From NCBI GenBank assembly GCA_964396185.1, contig CAYNEI010000035.1, positions 1 to 23,784 on the forward strand: a DNA stretch of 23,784 nt, given 5' to 3'. This DNA is from CAYNEI01 sp964396185. GTDB lineage: Archaea; Thermoplasmatota; SW-10-69-26. This document shows, in pieces, positions 22,190 through 23,784 of the stretch (position 1 is the first letter of the stretch; the number at the start of each line of letters is the position of its first letter). A program made the position numbers and the translations under genes. Below the pieces are notes generated by a model, which was not told the DNA's origin, ran no database searches, and was given only the letters and a program-made list of their open reading frames with translations.

Positions 22190-22348
22190 ATGGCGACCGT
22201 CGGCCTCTGCTCGTACTGCCAGACACCTGCCCTGACCACGTGCTCGCTCTGCGGGAAAGCGGTCTGTGCGGATCACAAGGCCTCGGAACCGAACGTCTGC
22301 TTGCCCTGCGCTCGAGGCGCATCCATCGGGGGAGACGTGAACGTGTAG
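22190..22348 (+). CDS. Small zinc-finger protein (52 residues)
   Basis: A short gene with eight regularly spaced metal ligands. The pattern is C7-x2-C10, C18-x2-C21, C26-x2-H29 and C37-x2-C40, enough for two zinc ions in a cross-braced or tandem fold. The segments read CSYC, CSLCG, VCADH and CLPC. The tail (about 41-52) is Gly-rich. Small proteins of this kind are common in archaea and may bind nucleic acid or protein, but no role can be assigned. The ligand spacing is very unlikely in random sequence. It is divergent from the winged-helix regulator and convergent with pncB, ending 22 bases before the pncB stop. Confidence 0.85.
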   Translation: MATVGLCSYCQTPALTTCSLCGKAVCADHKASEPNVCLPCARGASIGGDVNV

Positions 22349-22370
22349 GACCCCGTGCTCGACCCGCGGG

Positions 22371-23726
22371 CTAGCCCTGGCCATCTCGCTTGCCTTGCTG
22401 GATGGCCCGCTCGTCTGCGGCCTGGAGGCTTGGCGAGCAAGCCACAGGGTAGGGTGTCGACCCCACCAAGCGGCGGTGCTCGGCGGGTAGGCGTGCGATC
22501 TCATCGAGGAAGCGCTCCCGAGCTGCTGCCAGGGCCTTGGCGGGGTCCCGCGCCAGCGCTGCGGGTTGGAGCAACGCCTCGCCCTCACGATCCTCGTCGG
22601 CCAGCGTGATCTCGTCCCCGGCGAGCTGACCGGCTTCGTCCGTGCGGCGACGCACTTGCTTGCGGCCTGCGAGCACGTGCTTTCCCTCGCTCGTCTTGGT
22701 CACGGGCTGCCCGTCGTAGGACACGAGCTTGTAGACGAGATCCAGGGATGGTGCATCCTGTGAGACGACGAGCGAGGTCCCGATGCCGAACCCGTCGATG
22801 GGGGCTTGTTGGGCCATGAGCTCGCTGATGCGGTGCTCATCGAGCCCGCCGCTTGCGAAGATGTCCACCTCGTCGAGCCCGGCTGCGTCCAGCTTGGCGC
22901 GGACCTCGTGGGCCAGCTGAGCGAGATCCCCGCTGTCCAGCCGCACCCCGGCGACGTGGCCGCCGCGGGCTTCGAGCTCCTGGGCGACCTCGATGGCCTG
23001 GTCGGCGCCACGGAGGGTATCGTAGGTGTCGATGAGCAGCGTGGTGCCGTCGGGGAAGCTCTCGGCGAAGGCGCGCAGGCCGTCGGCCTCGTGCTCGAAG
23101 GCCTGGATGAAGGCATGCGCCATGGTGCCGAAACACGGGATATCGAAGGTCCCGGCAGCCTCGACCAGCGAGGTGCCATCGAAGCCGGCGAGGTAAGCGC
23201 TGCGGGCCGCTGAGAGGGCGGCATCCCGGCCGTGGGCCCTGCGGGCCCCGAAGTCGACGAGCGCCGGGTGCTCGCCTGGGCCTCCTGCAGCCAGGAGGCA
23301 GCGGGCAGCCTTGGCGGCCACCACCAGCTCCACGTGCACGGCGTTGAGCACCAGGGTCTCGATGAGCTGGGCGGCCGGCAGGGGCGCGGTCACCTGGAGC
23401 ACGGTCTCGTACGGGAACAGGAGCCTGCCCTCCGGGATCGCTTCCACGCGGCCCTCGAACGAGAAGGTGGACAGGTAGTCGACCAACGCATCGCTGAAGC
23501 CCTGCTCGCTCAGGAAGCCCAGCTGGTCGTCGTCGAACGTGAACCGGTCCAGGCGCTCCAGGGCTCGCTGGATGCCCGCTGAGACGAGCAGTCCACGCTG
23601 CGGGGGGAGCTCGCGCACGTGGAGATCGAAGACCGCCTCGCCCGTCTTGCCGTGCTCGAGGTACCCTTGGGCCATGCGCAGCTCGTAGAGGTCCGTGAAC
23701 AGGCCCTCCCCCGAGGCTCCAGCCAT
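22371..23726 (-). CDS. pncB: Nicotinate phosphoribosyltransferase
   Basis: The entry enzyme of NAD salvage (Preiss-Handler pathway). It makes nicotinate mononucleotide from nicotinate and phosphoribosyl pyrophosphate in the cytoplasm. The protein has 451 residues. It opens with LFTDLYELRMAQGYLE (9-24), as in the family. Key segments are DFGARRAHG (158-166), GTMAHAFIQAFEHE (200-213, with H204 at the position of the regulatory phosphohistidine), LIDTYDT (231-237), RLDSGDL (262-268), FASGGLDE (290-297) and DGFGIGTSLV (311-320). The C-terminal part holds a Lys/Arg-rich GKHVLAGRKQVRRR stretch. The ATG at 23726 has an AAAT element centred 28.5 nt upstream. The gene is complete and apparently single. 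Confidence 0.96.
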   Translation of the reverse strand: MAGASGEGLFTDLYELRMAQGYLEHGKTGEAVFDLHVRELPPQRGLLVSAGIQRALERLDRFTFDDDQLGFLSEQGFSDALVDYLSTFSFEGRVEAIPEGRLLFPYETVLQVTAPLPAAQLIETLVLNAVHVELVVAAKAARCLLAAGGPGEHPALVDFGARRAHGRDAALSAARSAYLAGFDGTSLVEAAGTFDIPCFGTMAHAFIQAFEHEADGLRAFAESFPDGTTLLIDTYDTLRGADQAIEVAQELEARGGHVAGVRLDSGDLAQLAHEVRAKLDAAGLDEVDIFASGGLDEHRISELMAQQAPIDGFGIGTSLVVSQDAPSLDLVYKLVSYDGQPVTKTSEGKHVLAGRKQVRRRTDEAGQLAGDEITLADEDREGEALLQPAALARDPAKALAAARERFLDEIARLPAEHRRLVGSTPYPVACSPSLQAADERAIQQGKRDGQG

Positions 23727-23752
23727 CGGAGCAGGCAGGCGGCCATCCGGGG

Positions 23753-23756
23753 AAAT
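23753..23756 (-). promoter_or_regulatory. TATA-like box for pncB
   Basis: AAAT on the plus strand (ATTT on the coding strand) is centred 28.5 nt upstream of the pncB ATG at 23726. Confidence 0.35.
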
Positions 23757-23784
23757 GGTTTCGGACCGGAGCGGTCCGGCCCGG

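Noticed and set aside
22056..22322. An N-terminal extension of the winged-helix protein to 199 residues
   Set aside because: It is Arg/Ser-rich, antisense to the zinc-finger gene, and has no domain. The GTG at 22055 has a promoter-like box at the right distance.

Overview
The window is GC-rich, gene-dense archaeal DNA. The evidence for Archaea is an archaeal/eukaryotic-type glycyl-tRNA synthetase, a TIGR00304/DUF131-type membrane protein, a Roadblock/small-GTPase/KaiC-like signalling set, lipobox proteins, a surface protein with a PGF-CTERM-like tail, and A/T boxes lying 24-29 nt upstream of many start codons, as expected for leaderless archaeal transcripts. The codon bias and the mix of genes suggest a high-GC euryarchaeon, possibly of the Thermoplasmatota. 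That placement is inference; no rRNA or other decisive marker is present. I found no tRNA, rRNA, CRISPR array, insertion sequence or phage gene. No gap between genes exceeds about 180 bases.

Layout. 1-3974: glyS, a small four-helix membrane protein, a nitrilase, and a convergent VOC/glyoxalase protein. 4098-5824: an iodotyrosine-deiodinase-like flavoprotein flanked by two paralogous 151-residue membrane proteins with Lys-Leu-Asp-rich coiled coils. 5931-8080: a CocE/NonD (S15) lipoprotein hydrolase and a small lipoprotein. 8143-13482: a signalling island. Its minus-strand operon encodes a V4R-like protein, a Roadblock/LC7 protein, a fusion of a degenerate KaiC/RecA domain with an MglA/CvnD-like GTPase, and a second degenerate KaiC protein. 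A divergent plus-strand pair encodes a stand-alone response regulator and a receiver-histidine kinase that lacks its phospho-acceptor histidine. A winged-helix/FHA fusion converges on that kinase. 13618-17630: a lipoprotein, an EamA-type transporter that shares one central TATA-like palindrome with it, and a DUF2339 polytopic protein. 17707-21652: a DUF309 protein, a class V aminotransferase-like PLP enzyme, a cluster made of a signal-peptide surface protein, a 40-residue hydrophobic peptide and a TIGR00304 protein, and two small genes. 21723-23726: a small winged-helix regulator, a 52-residue zinc-finger protein, and nicotinate phosphoribosyltransferase.

The part most likely to be a new system is 8143-13482. 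It resembles the Streptomyces conservons (sensor kinase, Roadblock, accessory protein, MglA-like GTPase). Here the GTPase is fused to a KaiC-like domain, both KaiC-like domains have lost the P-loop lysine, and the neighbouring kinase keeps its ATP-binding boxes but not its H-box histidine. Other points worth checking are the archaeal deiodinase homologue with its substrate-lid residues, the paralogous coiled-coil pair around it, the shared bidirectional promoter at 14622-14627, and two short genes (20463-20585 and 22190-22348) that a length cut-off would miss.
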